DNA of 64,000 bases, from NCBI GenBank assembly GCA_965116325.1, contig OZ220675.1, forward strand, positions 2,170,001 through 2,234,000. The letters run 5' to 3'. Under the pieces are notes generated by a model. The model had not been told where the DNA came from, made no database searches, and was given only the letters and a program-made list of their open reading frames with translations. This document shows positions 8,189 through 14,717 of this stretch, piece after piece. Each line of letters opens with the position of its first letter. Position 1 is the first letter of the stretch. Source of the stretch: JAGWBF01 sp965116325 (GTDB lineage Bacteria; Chloroflexota; Dehalococcoidia; Lucifugimonadales; JAGWBF01). The position numbers and the translations under genes were made by a program.

Positions 8189-9112
8189 TTGTCTCTGGAT
8201 CAGTGTCTACAAGACATCGCTGATGCGGGTACTACCCTAAACTACAACATACTGGTGGGTCTGTCGGATCTGGCGCCGGCGGAGCTGGGTCATTTCGCAA
8301 AGTCCTGGTCCAAGATAGGGGTGGACCGGCGCCGTCACGTCATTGACTGCATGGTTGTAACAGCAGAGGAGAACGCCGACCTGGACTTCTGCTCTGTCAT
8401 CAAGGTCTGCCTCAAAGACCCCGACGACCAGGTGCGCCAGCGGGCCATCGAAGGTCTTTGGGAGGTGGAGGACAGGTCCCTCATCCTTTCGCTGGTGGAA
8501 GTGCTGAAGAGCGACGGCTCCGGAGAGGTCCGGGCATCTGCTGCCATGGCCTTGGGCAAGTTTGCGGTGCTTGCCCAGGACGGGAAGGTGCTCTCCAAGG
8601 ATGGCGACAAGGTCAGGGAGAGCCTGCTGCAGGTGCTGGAAAACGATAGCGAGTGGCTGGGTGTACGACGACGAGCGCTGGAGTCGGCCGCCCCCTTCGA
8701 CATGGACCAGATACACAAATACATCCAGTGGGCCTACGACAGCGACGATGTTGACCTGAAGTGCAGCTCCCTCTATGCCATGGGCAAGACCGGCAACTCC
8801 AACTGGCTGCCTGTCCTTTACCGGGAGCTGCAGAGCAGCCTGCCCCCCATGCGCTACGAAGCCGCCACCGCCTGCGGAGAGATAGATGAGGAGGAAGCCG
8901 CCCCTCACCTGGTATCTTTGATCCAGGACGATGACATCCAGGTGCAGCTGGCGGCCATCGGGGCCTTGGGCAAGATCGGAGGCTCTCTCTCCAAGAAGGC
9001 CCTCCGGCACTGCTTGAAAATGGGAGACCCGGTACTGGAGGATGCTGCCAGGGAAGCCTTGGACGCCATCCAGGCAACCGAAGATCCCCTTTCCTTTCGT
9101 TTTGATTTCTGA
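8189..9112 (+). CDS. HEAT-repeat protein
   Basis: The 307 residues are almost wholly tandem two-helix HEAT/PBS-lyase-like repeats of about 31-33 residues, with recurring units such as DPDDQVRQRAIEGLWEVED, SGEVRASAAMALGKFA, PPMRYEAATACGEIDEEE and DDIQVQLAAIGALGKIGG. Such proteins serve as binding scaffolds; no catalytic domain is present. The start is a TTG at 8189 with an AGGAGG eight bases upstream. It heads an operon with an F420/FMN-type PPOX protein and a MaoC-like protein, overlapping the former. The binding partner is unknown. Confidence 0.85.
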   Translation: MSLDQCLQDIADAGTTLNYNILVGLSDLAPAELGHFAKSWSKIGVDRRRHVIDCMVVTAEENADLDFCSVIKVCLKDPDDQVRQRAIEGLWEVEDRSLILSLVEVLKSDGSGEVRASAAMALGKFAVLAQDGKVLSKDGDKVRESLLQVLENDSEWLGVRRRALESAAPFDMDQIHKYIQWAYDSDDVDLKCSSLYAMGKTGNSNWLPVLYRELQSSLPPMRYEAATACGEIDEEEAAPHLVSLIQDDDIQVQLAAIGALGKIGGSLSKKALRHCLKMGDPVLEDAAREALDAIQATEDPLSFRFDF

Positions 9113-9563
9113 GGCCGAGCACCGGCTGATCAGCACGTGGAGGGTGGCCCGCCTGGCAACAGTGGATGCCCAGGGTTCGCCTTCAGTGGTCCCAATCTGT
9201 TTTGCCTTCGATGGGCAGCACCTGTACTCGGTGCTGGACCGCAAACCGAAGTCCGTGCGGCCGGACAAGCTGAAGAGAGTTCGCAACATCCGCTCCAACT
9301 CTCAGGTCTCGGTGGTCCTGGACAGCTACGATGAAGACTGGGGTTCCCTCTGGTATATACTGATTAAGGGAGCAGCCGAACTTCTCTACGGCGGGATGGC
9401 TGGACATGGGAGAGCTTTGGCTCTGCTCCGCATGAAGTACAGCCAGTACCGGCTAATGGACATCGACGACAGCCCGGTGATTCGAATAACCCTTGAGCGG
9501 GTCGTAAGCTGGGGCCAGCTTCCCGACCCGTCTTCGGAGTTAGCCCGGGCGGGGGAAGATTGA
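9102..9563 (+). CDS. PPOX-class F420/FMN split-barrel protein, Rv0121 type
   Basis: The product has the flavin-reductase-like split-barrel fold seen in pyridoxamine-phosphate-oxidase relatives. Family segments are WRVARLATVDAQGSPSVVP, YSVLDRKPKSVRP and SYDEDWGSLWYILIKGAAEL, which match from memory the Rv0121 (TIGR03668) group, predicted to use coenzyme F420. The frame is open from an ATG at 9042, but that part overlaps the HEAT gene and lacks family sequence, so TTG 9102 (153 residues, ten-base overlap with the HEAT stop) is preferred. The substrate is unknown. The use of F420 rather than FMN is inferred from family only. Confidence 0.83.
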   Translation: MISEAEHRLISTWRVARLATVDAQGSPSVVPICFAFDGQHLYSVLDRKPKSVRPDKLKRVRNIRSNSQVSVVLDSYDEDWGSLWYILIKGAAELLYGGMAGHGRALALLRMKYSQYRLMDIDDSPVIRITLERVVSWGQLPDPSSELARAGED

Positions 9564-9566
9564 CCT

Positions 9567-10103
9567 GTGCAAGACAATAGCCAAGATACGTTCCAGTCTG
9601 GAATCCCGGAGAAAATATACGAGTGGGATGTGGCCCAAGCGGGTGATGCTGCTCCGCCCTTCGTTTACGAGGTGACCACCGAGAACATCGCCGACTACTG
9701 TAGGGCTGTGCAGTACGAGAACCCGATCTATACCAACGAGGGCGCCGCCAGGGAGGCGGGGTACGCAGGCATCTTTGCTCCGCCGACCATGATCTACACC
9801 TATGCCCCCCAGAGGCGGATCGATGTGGTCGCTGCCAGGGGGTACGTTGCCCCCGAGCAGTCGCAGACAGCTCCCAGGAGCACACCCTTCGTGGCCACCG
9901 AGGTACACTTTCAGGGCGCGCCGGTTGTGCCGGGAGACACCATCACCAGCGTCACTTGGGTGGCTGACAAGTTCCAGCGCAGGGATAACAAGTTCATCAC
10001 CTTCCGCGTGACAGCCCACAACCAGCGCAGTGAACTGGTTGTCGAGTACGACTACGTATGCTTGTGGGAATCGCCCACGCGCAAGGCTCCCCCGACCAGC
10101 TAG
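9567..10103 (+). CDS. MaoC-like hot-dog protein
   Basis: A 178-residue hot-dog protein related to the N-terminal half of MaoC/hydratase enzymes. Supporting segments are VTTENIADYCRAVQYENPIYTN (the entry helix), GIFAPPTMIYTYAP, and the core strands FVATEVHFQGAPVVPGDTITSVTWV. Relatives hydrate enoyl-CoA thioesters or act as half of a heterodimeric hydratase. Here the usual catalytic D-x4-H is unclear, since the YENPIYTN segment has no His. The start is a GTG three bases after the preceding stop, with a GGGGGAAG ribosome-binding site. Its stop overlaps the convergent isomerase-like gene by four bases. Confidence 0.78.
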   Translation: MQDNSQDTFQSGIPEKIYEWDVAQAGDAAPPFVYEVTTENIADYCRAVQYENPIYTNEGAAREAGYAGIFAPPTMIYTYAPQRRIDVVAARGYVAPEQSQTAPRSTPFVATEVHFQGAPVVPGDTITSVTWVADKFQRRDNKFITFRVTAHNQRSELVVEYDYVCLWESPTRKAPPTS

Positions 10104-10942
10104 AACCAGCTATCGAACATGGCGCAGTGGCCTGAATCCTCGATTTCACTTTCAGCCATAAGACCTTGCGCCACGGCCTGACGGCTCTTGATGCGGCCGT
10201 AGGCCATCAGCACATAGGTTTCCGCGTCGCAGTCGAACTGCACATCCGAAGGAGCGCTTACCCGTTCTTCTACACGACAGGCATCTCCGTCAACTACCAC
10301 ATCGACGGTGCGGCTAGCAGCCCCCGATATGCGGAACCGGTACCTGAGAGGGGAAGCCAACTTGGGCCCTGCCTTGAAGATCACACCCCACCACCTGGGG
10401 GCTTCGTCCAGGAATGCCGGCAGAGCTTCGGGGTTGATGTGGGCGTCAGGATCGAATCCCGAGCGAATGTCCCACGAATGCATTGCCTGCTCAGCGATGG
10501 AGAGGTTGATGTAGGCCCGCACTGTGCGGATTCCCCTGCCATGCCAGCAGAGGTTCTCCAGGACGTCGGGGGTTATTCCAGCTAGTACCTCATTCAGGCG
10601 CTGGGCGGTGTCCTTGAAGTAGGGCGCCAGGTTTCCCTGGCGCTCCTTCTGCACTGCGATAGCCCGATCTGCGATGACCTGGTCTCTTGCAGTGCCGCCG
10701 GCAGGCATGTTGTATCCGGCGGGCTCTGTGGGAGGCTCACCCCTGATGCCCCGTCCGATGCTGTCCGCCCGCCCTGCATGGCCGTTGGCCACGTGGGCGA
10801 CCACATCGGCTACGCTCCACCTATCGCAGGCGCTGTTTCTTAGCCAGTCCTCTTCTGTGAAGGATTCCATCATGCTCTGCAAGGCGTCCGATTCCCGCTT
10901 ATGCACCTGGACCCTGTCCAGGGCCTCTTTGATAACTGTCAT
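10100..10942 (-). CDS. DinB/mycothiol-dependent maleylpyruvate isomerase-like protein
   Basis: The N-terminal 170 residues have the DinB-type four-helix bundle of the TIGR03083 group, with the zinc ligands placed as in maleylpyruvate isomerase: His in VVAHVANGH, then Glu and His four apart in AEQAMHSWDI. The remaining part resembles the SCP2-like domain of that family (FRISGAASRTVDVVVDGDA). The ATG at 10942 was chosen for its GGAG; the frame is open to 10999. Such enzymes isomerise maleylpyruvate in the gentisate pathway using mycothiol, but many relatives do other thiol-dependent chemistry. It is divergent to the first bicupin gene (245-base gap), which makes a link to ring cleavage plausible but unproven. 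Confidence 0.78.
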   Translation of the reverse strand: MTVIKEALDRVQVHKRESDALQSMMESFTEEDWLRNSACDRWSVADVVAHVANGHAGRADSIGRGIRGEPPTEPAGYNMPAGGTARDQVIADRAIAVQKERQGNLAPYFKDTAQRLNEVLAGITPDVLENLCWHGRGIRTVRAYINLSIAEQAMHSWDIRSGFDPDAHINPEALPAFLDEAPRWWGVIFKAGPKLASPLRYRFRISGAASRTVDVVVDGDACRVEERVSAPSDVQFDCDAETYVLMAYGRIKSRQAVAQGLMAESEIEDSGHCAMFDSWF

Positions 10943-11085
10943 TTCCCGCTCCAGATAGTTGTGGCGTGGGTCGATCGTGGACCGTTTCAATGATATCACT
11001 GCGGAGGCTCTTCAGTCCCTCGGGGAATGGGCTGCCCTTGTAAAACAAAGTAAAACAAAGGGCCGGCAAATGAGAGAATTGAATG

Positions 11086-11114
11086 TTGACAATAGTATAG
11101 GAGGGTGGTACAAG
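11086..11114 (+). promoter_or_regulatory. promoter of the first bicupin gene
   Basis: TTGACA (11086-11091), 17 bases, then TACAAG (11109-11114) with TGG directly before it, an extended -10. A ten-base tandem duplication (TAAAACAAAG twice, 11041-11060) lies just upstream and could be an activator site. Confidence 0.6.
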
Positions 11115-11187
11115 TTAGGGGTGTTACCTTGGCCTTAATGTAAAAGCCAGGTTGGCTAGGCCCGCATTACGGAAATTAGGAGGAGCG

Positions 11188-12264
11188 ATGCTCGAGAGAG
11201 AACGGGTAAGGGAGAGAGAATCGGAACCCATCCAGTATGATACCTCGGCCCAGGACAACATCCGAAGGACGCGGTCCAAGAAGGAAGTGCTCGCTTCCCT
11301 TCCCCATGTTGTCAAATATGAGGACCGTGCCTGGACCCAGGGGATCAGCTGCACCCACAAGTACATGAACAACATGCACCATGCAGCGCCCCCCGAAGAG
11401 TACACCCTCCCCTTCCATACGATGAATGCCTGGCATGAGATTCTCCGGCCCGGCAAGTACATGGGTACCCATCGCCACATCCTTGAGGCCATCTTTTACA
11501 TCCAAGAGGGAAGCGGCTGGGAGATCCATGATGGTGTGCGCTGGGACTGGGAAGCAGGGGACATCCTCTGTGTGCCCACCTACTGCATTCACACCCACTT
11601 CTCAGACCCGGTTACAGGGGCAAGGTTCTTTGCCACGGCCCAGCGTCTGTACGACATGATGGGTCTGGGCGGCACCGAGCAGCTGGAAGTCCATCCCAAC
11701 TACCGGGAGCTTACCGAAGAAGAGCAGAAGCTCATGGGCGCCGACGAAGAGCTTCAAAGGGTCATGGCTGAGCGGATGGCCTACCCCGATTTCCAGGGTG
11801 AGCCGAAGAACACCTACGAAATGTACATGAAGAAGCTCACTGACGACTCCAAGTGGAGGTCCGGCTGCACCCATGTGGTGAAGGGCAGCCAGATGCCCTG
11901 GGAAGACACCCGGATGGGTCGCCTGAAGTATCTTGTCCATCCCAAGATTCCCACGGGGCTGCTCACCTATGAGGCTTGGATTCAGGAGATTCCGCCGGGA
12001 GGCTCCAGCGGCAAGCATCGCCACATGGGCGAAGAGCTTCAGCTGGTCCTTGACGGCAGCGGTTACGATATCCACGACGGCGTGAAGCACGAGTGGGCCG
12101 AGGGCGATGTGGTTGCTATTCCCCACAACACCGTTCACCAGCACTTCAACCCCGATCCCTACAAGCCCGCGCTGGTGTACCACGTCCAGTCCAGGCTCTT
12201 CGACTTCATAGGCCACGGCGGCATTGAGCATATGGAAGATGCTCCTGGATGGCAGGGCCGATAA
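11188..12264 (+). CDS. bicupin protein, paralogue 1 of 3
   Basis: A 358-residue two-cupin protein. Cupin 1 has G-T-H-R-H-x3-E (GTHRHILEAIFYIQEG) and closing His in CIHTHF; cupin 2 has GKHRHMGEELQLVLDG and TVHQHFN. Both thus carry the full three-His/one-Glu metal set. Layout and length recall gentisate- and hydroxynaphthoate-type ring-cleaving dioxygenases and oxalate-decarboxylase-like bicupins. The N-terminus is unusually charged (MLERERVRERESEPI). The start at 11188 was set by comparison with the two paralogues and an AGGAGG; the frame is open from 11152. It has its own promoter and terminator. The substrate is unknown. Confidence 0.9.
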   Translation: MLERERVRERESEPIQYDTSAQDNIRRTRSKKEVLASLPHVVKYEDRAWTQGISCTHKYMNNMHHAAPPEEYTLPFHTMNAWHEILRPGKYMGTHRHILEAIFYIQEGSGWEIHDGVRWDWEAGDILCVPTYCIHTHFSDPVTGARFFATAQRLYDMMGLGGTEQLEVHPNYRELTEEEQKLMGADEELQRVMAERMAYPDFQGEPKNTYEMYMKKLTDDSKWRSGCTHVVKGSQMPWEDTRMGRLKYLVHPKIPTGLLTYEAWIQEIPPGGSSGKHRHMGEELQLVLDGSGYDIHDGVKHEWAEGDVVAIPHNTVHQHFNPDPYKPALVYHVQSRLFDFIGHGGIEHMEDAPGWQGR

Positions 12265-12307
12265 GTCTCTCCCATTCCAGCCATCGGAAGACAGCGGTGA
12301 ACCACGA

Positions 12308-12342
12308 GCGGGAGCCTGCAACGCAGGCTCCCGCTTGCTTTT
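12308..12342 (+). terminator. strong intrinsic terminator between bicupins 1 and 2
   Basis: A perfect 12-bp stem (GCGGGAGCCTGC / GCAGGCTCCCGC) with a three-base AAC loop, then TTGCTTTT. The next ribosome-binding site (AGGAGG) lies only about 11 bases further on. No clear promoter is seen between terminator and bicupin 2, so that gene may depend on read-through. Confidence 0.8.
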
Positions 12343-12365
12343 AGCCACATCTCAGGAGGTGCAGG

Positions 12366-13445
12366 ATGCTGGAACGAGAGAGAATGAGGGAGCGGGAAGC
12401 CGAGCCCATTCAATACGACACCTTTACCCAGGAAGGCCTTCGCAAGTTCAAGAGCCACAAGGAGATCCTGGCTGAGCTGCCCCACGTGATCAAGTTCGAG
12501 GAGTTTCCATGGACCCAGGGTGTGAGCTGTACCCATAAACACCTGGACCGCCGGGACTCCCGCGCTCCGGTTGATGAGTGGATCGTACCCTTTCACACCC
12601 TGCAGGCCCACCACGAGTGGCTGAAGCCCGGCCACTACATGGGCACCCACCGGCACATCCTGGAAGCCATCTTCTATATCCAGGAAGGAGGCGGCTACGA
12701 GATCCATGATGGGGTGCGCTGGGACTGGGAGGCGGGAGATGTCCTGTGTGTGCCCACCTACTGCATTCACACCCACTTCGGCGACCCGGTGGTGGGCGCG
12801 CGATTCTTTGCGGTGACCCAGAGGCTCTACGAGTTCATGGGATGCGGAGACAGGGAGCAGCTCGAGGTCCATCCGAACTATCGAGAGCTCTCCCAGGAAG
12901 AAAAGGTGCTAATGGGGGCCGACGAAGAGCTTCAGAGGATCATGGCAGAGCGCATGGCTCACCCGACCTTGGGACGGGAACCCTCCAACACCTATGAAGA
13001 GTACATGGCCAAGCTGTCCGAGGAAGTGAAGTGGCGCCAGGGTTGCACCCACGTTGTAAAGGGCAAAGACCGGCCATGGGAAGACACCCAGATGGGCCGC
13101 CTCAAGTACCTTGTGCACCCAAAGATCCCCACGGGCCTGCTGACCTACGAAGCTTGGCTGCAGGAGCTGCCCCCGGGAGGGCACAGCGGGAAGCATCGTC
13201 ACATGGCAGAGGAGCTTCATCTTGTCCTGGAAGGCAGCGGGTACGACATCCATGATGGCGTCCAGTGGGACTGGAACCAGTTCGATCTGGTGCACATCCC
13301 CAAGAACACGGTCCATCAGCACTTTAATGCCGACCCCTACAAGCCGGCGCTCACTTATCATGTGCAGTCCAGGTTGTTCGACTTCATCGGTCACGGAGGG
13401 GTGGAGCACCTGGAAGATGCCCCCGGCTATAAGCGGGCGGCCTAG
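12366..13445 (+). CDS. bicupin protein, paralogue 2 of 3
   Basis: A 359-residue paralogue of the genes on both sides, collinear over its whole length. It keeps both metal sets (GTHRHILEAIFYIQEG...CIHTHF and GKHRHMAEELHLVLEG...TVHQHFN) and the charged N-terminus MLERERMREREAEPI. Differences from its siblings cluster in the segment before cupin 1 (RRDSRAPVDEWIVPFHTLQAHHEWLKP in parts) and in the inter-domain linker, where a substrate pocket could vary. An AGGAGG precedes the ATG. It follows a strong terminator and shares the unknown function of the group. Confidence 0.9.
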   Translation: MLERERMREREAEPIQYDTFTQEGLRKFKSHKEILAELPHVIKFEEFPWTQGVSCTHKHLDRRDSRAPVDEWIVPFHTLQAHHEWLKPGHYMGTHRHILEAIFYIQEGGGYEIHDGVRWDWEAGDVLCVPTYCIHTHFGDPVVGARFFAVTQRLYEFMGCGDREQLEVHPNYRELSQEEKVLMGADEELQRIMAERMAHPTLGREPSNTYEEYMAKLSEEVKWRQGCTHVVKGKDRPWEDTQMGRLKYLVHPKIPTGLLTYEAWLQELPPGGHSGKHRHMAEELHLVLEGSGYDIHDGVQWDWNQFDLVHIPKNTVHQHFNADPYKPALTYHVQSRLFDFIGHGGVEHLEDAPGYKRAA

Positions 13446-13458
13446 CTCTGAAGGTTTG

Positions 13459-13487
13459 TTGACAATACGGATAGCGGAGTCTAACAT
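13459..13487 (+). promoter_or_regulatory. promoter of the third bicupin gene
   Basis: TTGACA (13459-13464), 17 bases, then TAACAT (13482-13487). The element shares GTTGACAATA with the bicupin 1 promoter. It implies separate transcription of paralogue 3 with a leader of about 70 bases. Confidence 0.55.
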
Positions 13488-13564
13488 GGGCGCAAGTCGA
13501 CCGCCGCTTCCTGTCGGAGTGGAGGTCTGTCCCAAGGTTCTCACAGAAAAGTTCAGGAGGAGCT

Positions 13565-14638
13565 ATGCTGGAAAGAGAGCGAACTAGGGAAAGAGAAGCC
13601 GAGCCTATCGAGTACGATACGGCTATTCAGGACAACCAGCGGAGACATCTCAGCGATAAAGAGATCCTGGCCACCCTGCCTCACGTCATCAAGTTCGAGG
13701 AGCGTCCCTGGACCCAGAGCATCAGCTGCACCCACAAGTACATGGACCAGCGGGTGCACACCGTGCCTGTGAAGGACTGGTCGGCCCCCTTCTACACGAT
13801 GAACGCATGGCACGAGCTGCTCCGCCCGGGCCACTACATGGGCACTCACCGCCACGTCAACGAGGCCATCTTCTTCATAATGGAAGGCGGCGGATGGGAG
13901 ATTCACGACGGAGTGCGCTGGGACTGGGAAGCGGGCGATGTTCTCTGTGTCCCCTCCTACTGCATCCACACCCACTTCGGCGATCCGGTAACGGGGGCCC
14001 GGTTCTTTGCAACGACCAACCGCTCCATTGATTTCATGGGCTTGGGCGGCACCGAGCAGCTGGAGATCCATCCCAACTATCGGGAGCTGTCGGAAGAGGA
14101 GCAGAAGCTCCTGGGCGCCGATGAAGAGATGCAAAGGGTAATGGCAGAGAGGATGGCCTACCCTGAATTGCCCCATGCACCCAGAGATACCTATGAAGAA
14201 TACATGAAGCACCTCACCGAAGAGGTGAAGTGGCGCCAGGGTTGCACCCACGTGGTCAAGGGAAGCAAGATGCCCTGGGAGGACACTCCCTTCGGCAAGA
14301 TCAAGTACCTTGTCCACCCCACCATCCCCACCGGCCTGCTTACCTACGAGGCATGGCTGCAGGAGATCCCGCCCGGAGGATCCAGTGGTCGCCATCGCCA
14401 CATGAGCGAAGAGCTCCACATGGTAGTCGAAGGAAGCGGGTACGACATCCACAACGGCAACAAGTGGGAGTGGGAGAAGTTCGACGTGGTGTACATCCCC
14501 GCCAACGTGGAGCACCAGCACTTCAACCCCGACCCCTACACACCGGCCGTTTCCTACCATGTCCAGTCCCGGCTGTACGATTTCATCGGCCATGGCGGGA
14601 TCGAGCACCTGGAAGATGCTCCCGGCTTCAAGCGGTAG
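13565..14638 (+). CDS. bicupin protein, paralogue 3 of 3
   Basis: A 357-residue paralogue with both metal sets intact (GTHRHVNEAIFFIMEG...CIHTHF; GRHRHMSEELHMVVEG...VEHQHFN) and the charged start MLERERTREREAEPI. In cupin 1 the first three-His/Glu motif keeps Glu but Ile-Leu before it is Val-Asn; in cupin 2 the closing motif has VEHQHF for TVHQHF. An AGGAGG lies before the ATG. The end is defined by a strong bidirectional terminator. Its own promoter suggests it can be regulated apart from its siblings. Confidence 0.9.
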   Translation: MLERERTREREAEPIEYDTAIQDNQRRHLSDKEILATLPHVIKFEERPWTQSISCTHKYMDQRVHTVPVKDWSAPFYTMNAWHELLRPGHYMGTHRHVNEAIFFIMEGGGWEIHDGVRWDWEAGDVLCVPSYCIHTHFGDPVTGARFFATTNRSIDFMGLGGTEQLEIHPNYRELSEEEQKLLGADEEMQRVMAERMAYPELPHAPRDTYEEYMKHLTEEVKWRQGCTHVVKGSKMPWEDTPFGKIKYLVHPTIPTGLLTYEAWLQEIPPGGSSGRHRHMSEELHMVVEGSGYDIHNGNKWEWEKFDVVYIPANVEHQHFNPDPYTPAVSYHVQSRLYDFIGHGGIEHLEDAPGFKR

Positions 14639-14658
14639 CCGGCCATACGACGGAAAGC

Positions 14659-14696
14659 AAGAAGGAGGGCGGTCAAGTGACCGCCCTCCTTCTTTT
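14659..14696. terminator. bidirectional terminator between bicupin 3 and the AAA ATPase
   Basis: A long perfect inverted repeat (AAGGAGGGCGGT / ACCGCCCTCCTT) with a TCAAGTGA centre is followed by CTTTT on the plus strand. The A-run AAAGCAAG on the other side lets it also end minus-strand transcription. It separates two convergent genes. Confidence 0.8.
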
Positions 14697-14717
14697 GAGT
14701 CTTAAATGATTTGCTGA

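Noticed and set aside
11041..11060. A tandem TAAAACAAAG repeat as the start of a CRISPR array
   Set aside because: There are only two adjacent 10-base copies without spacers, and no cas gene is in the window.
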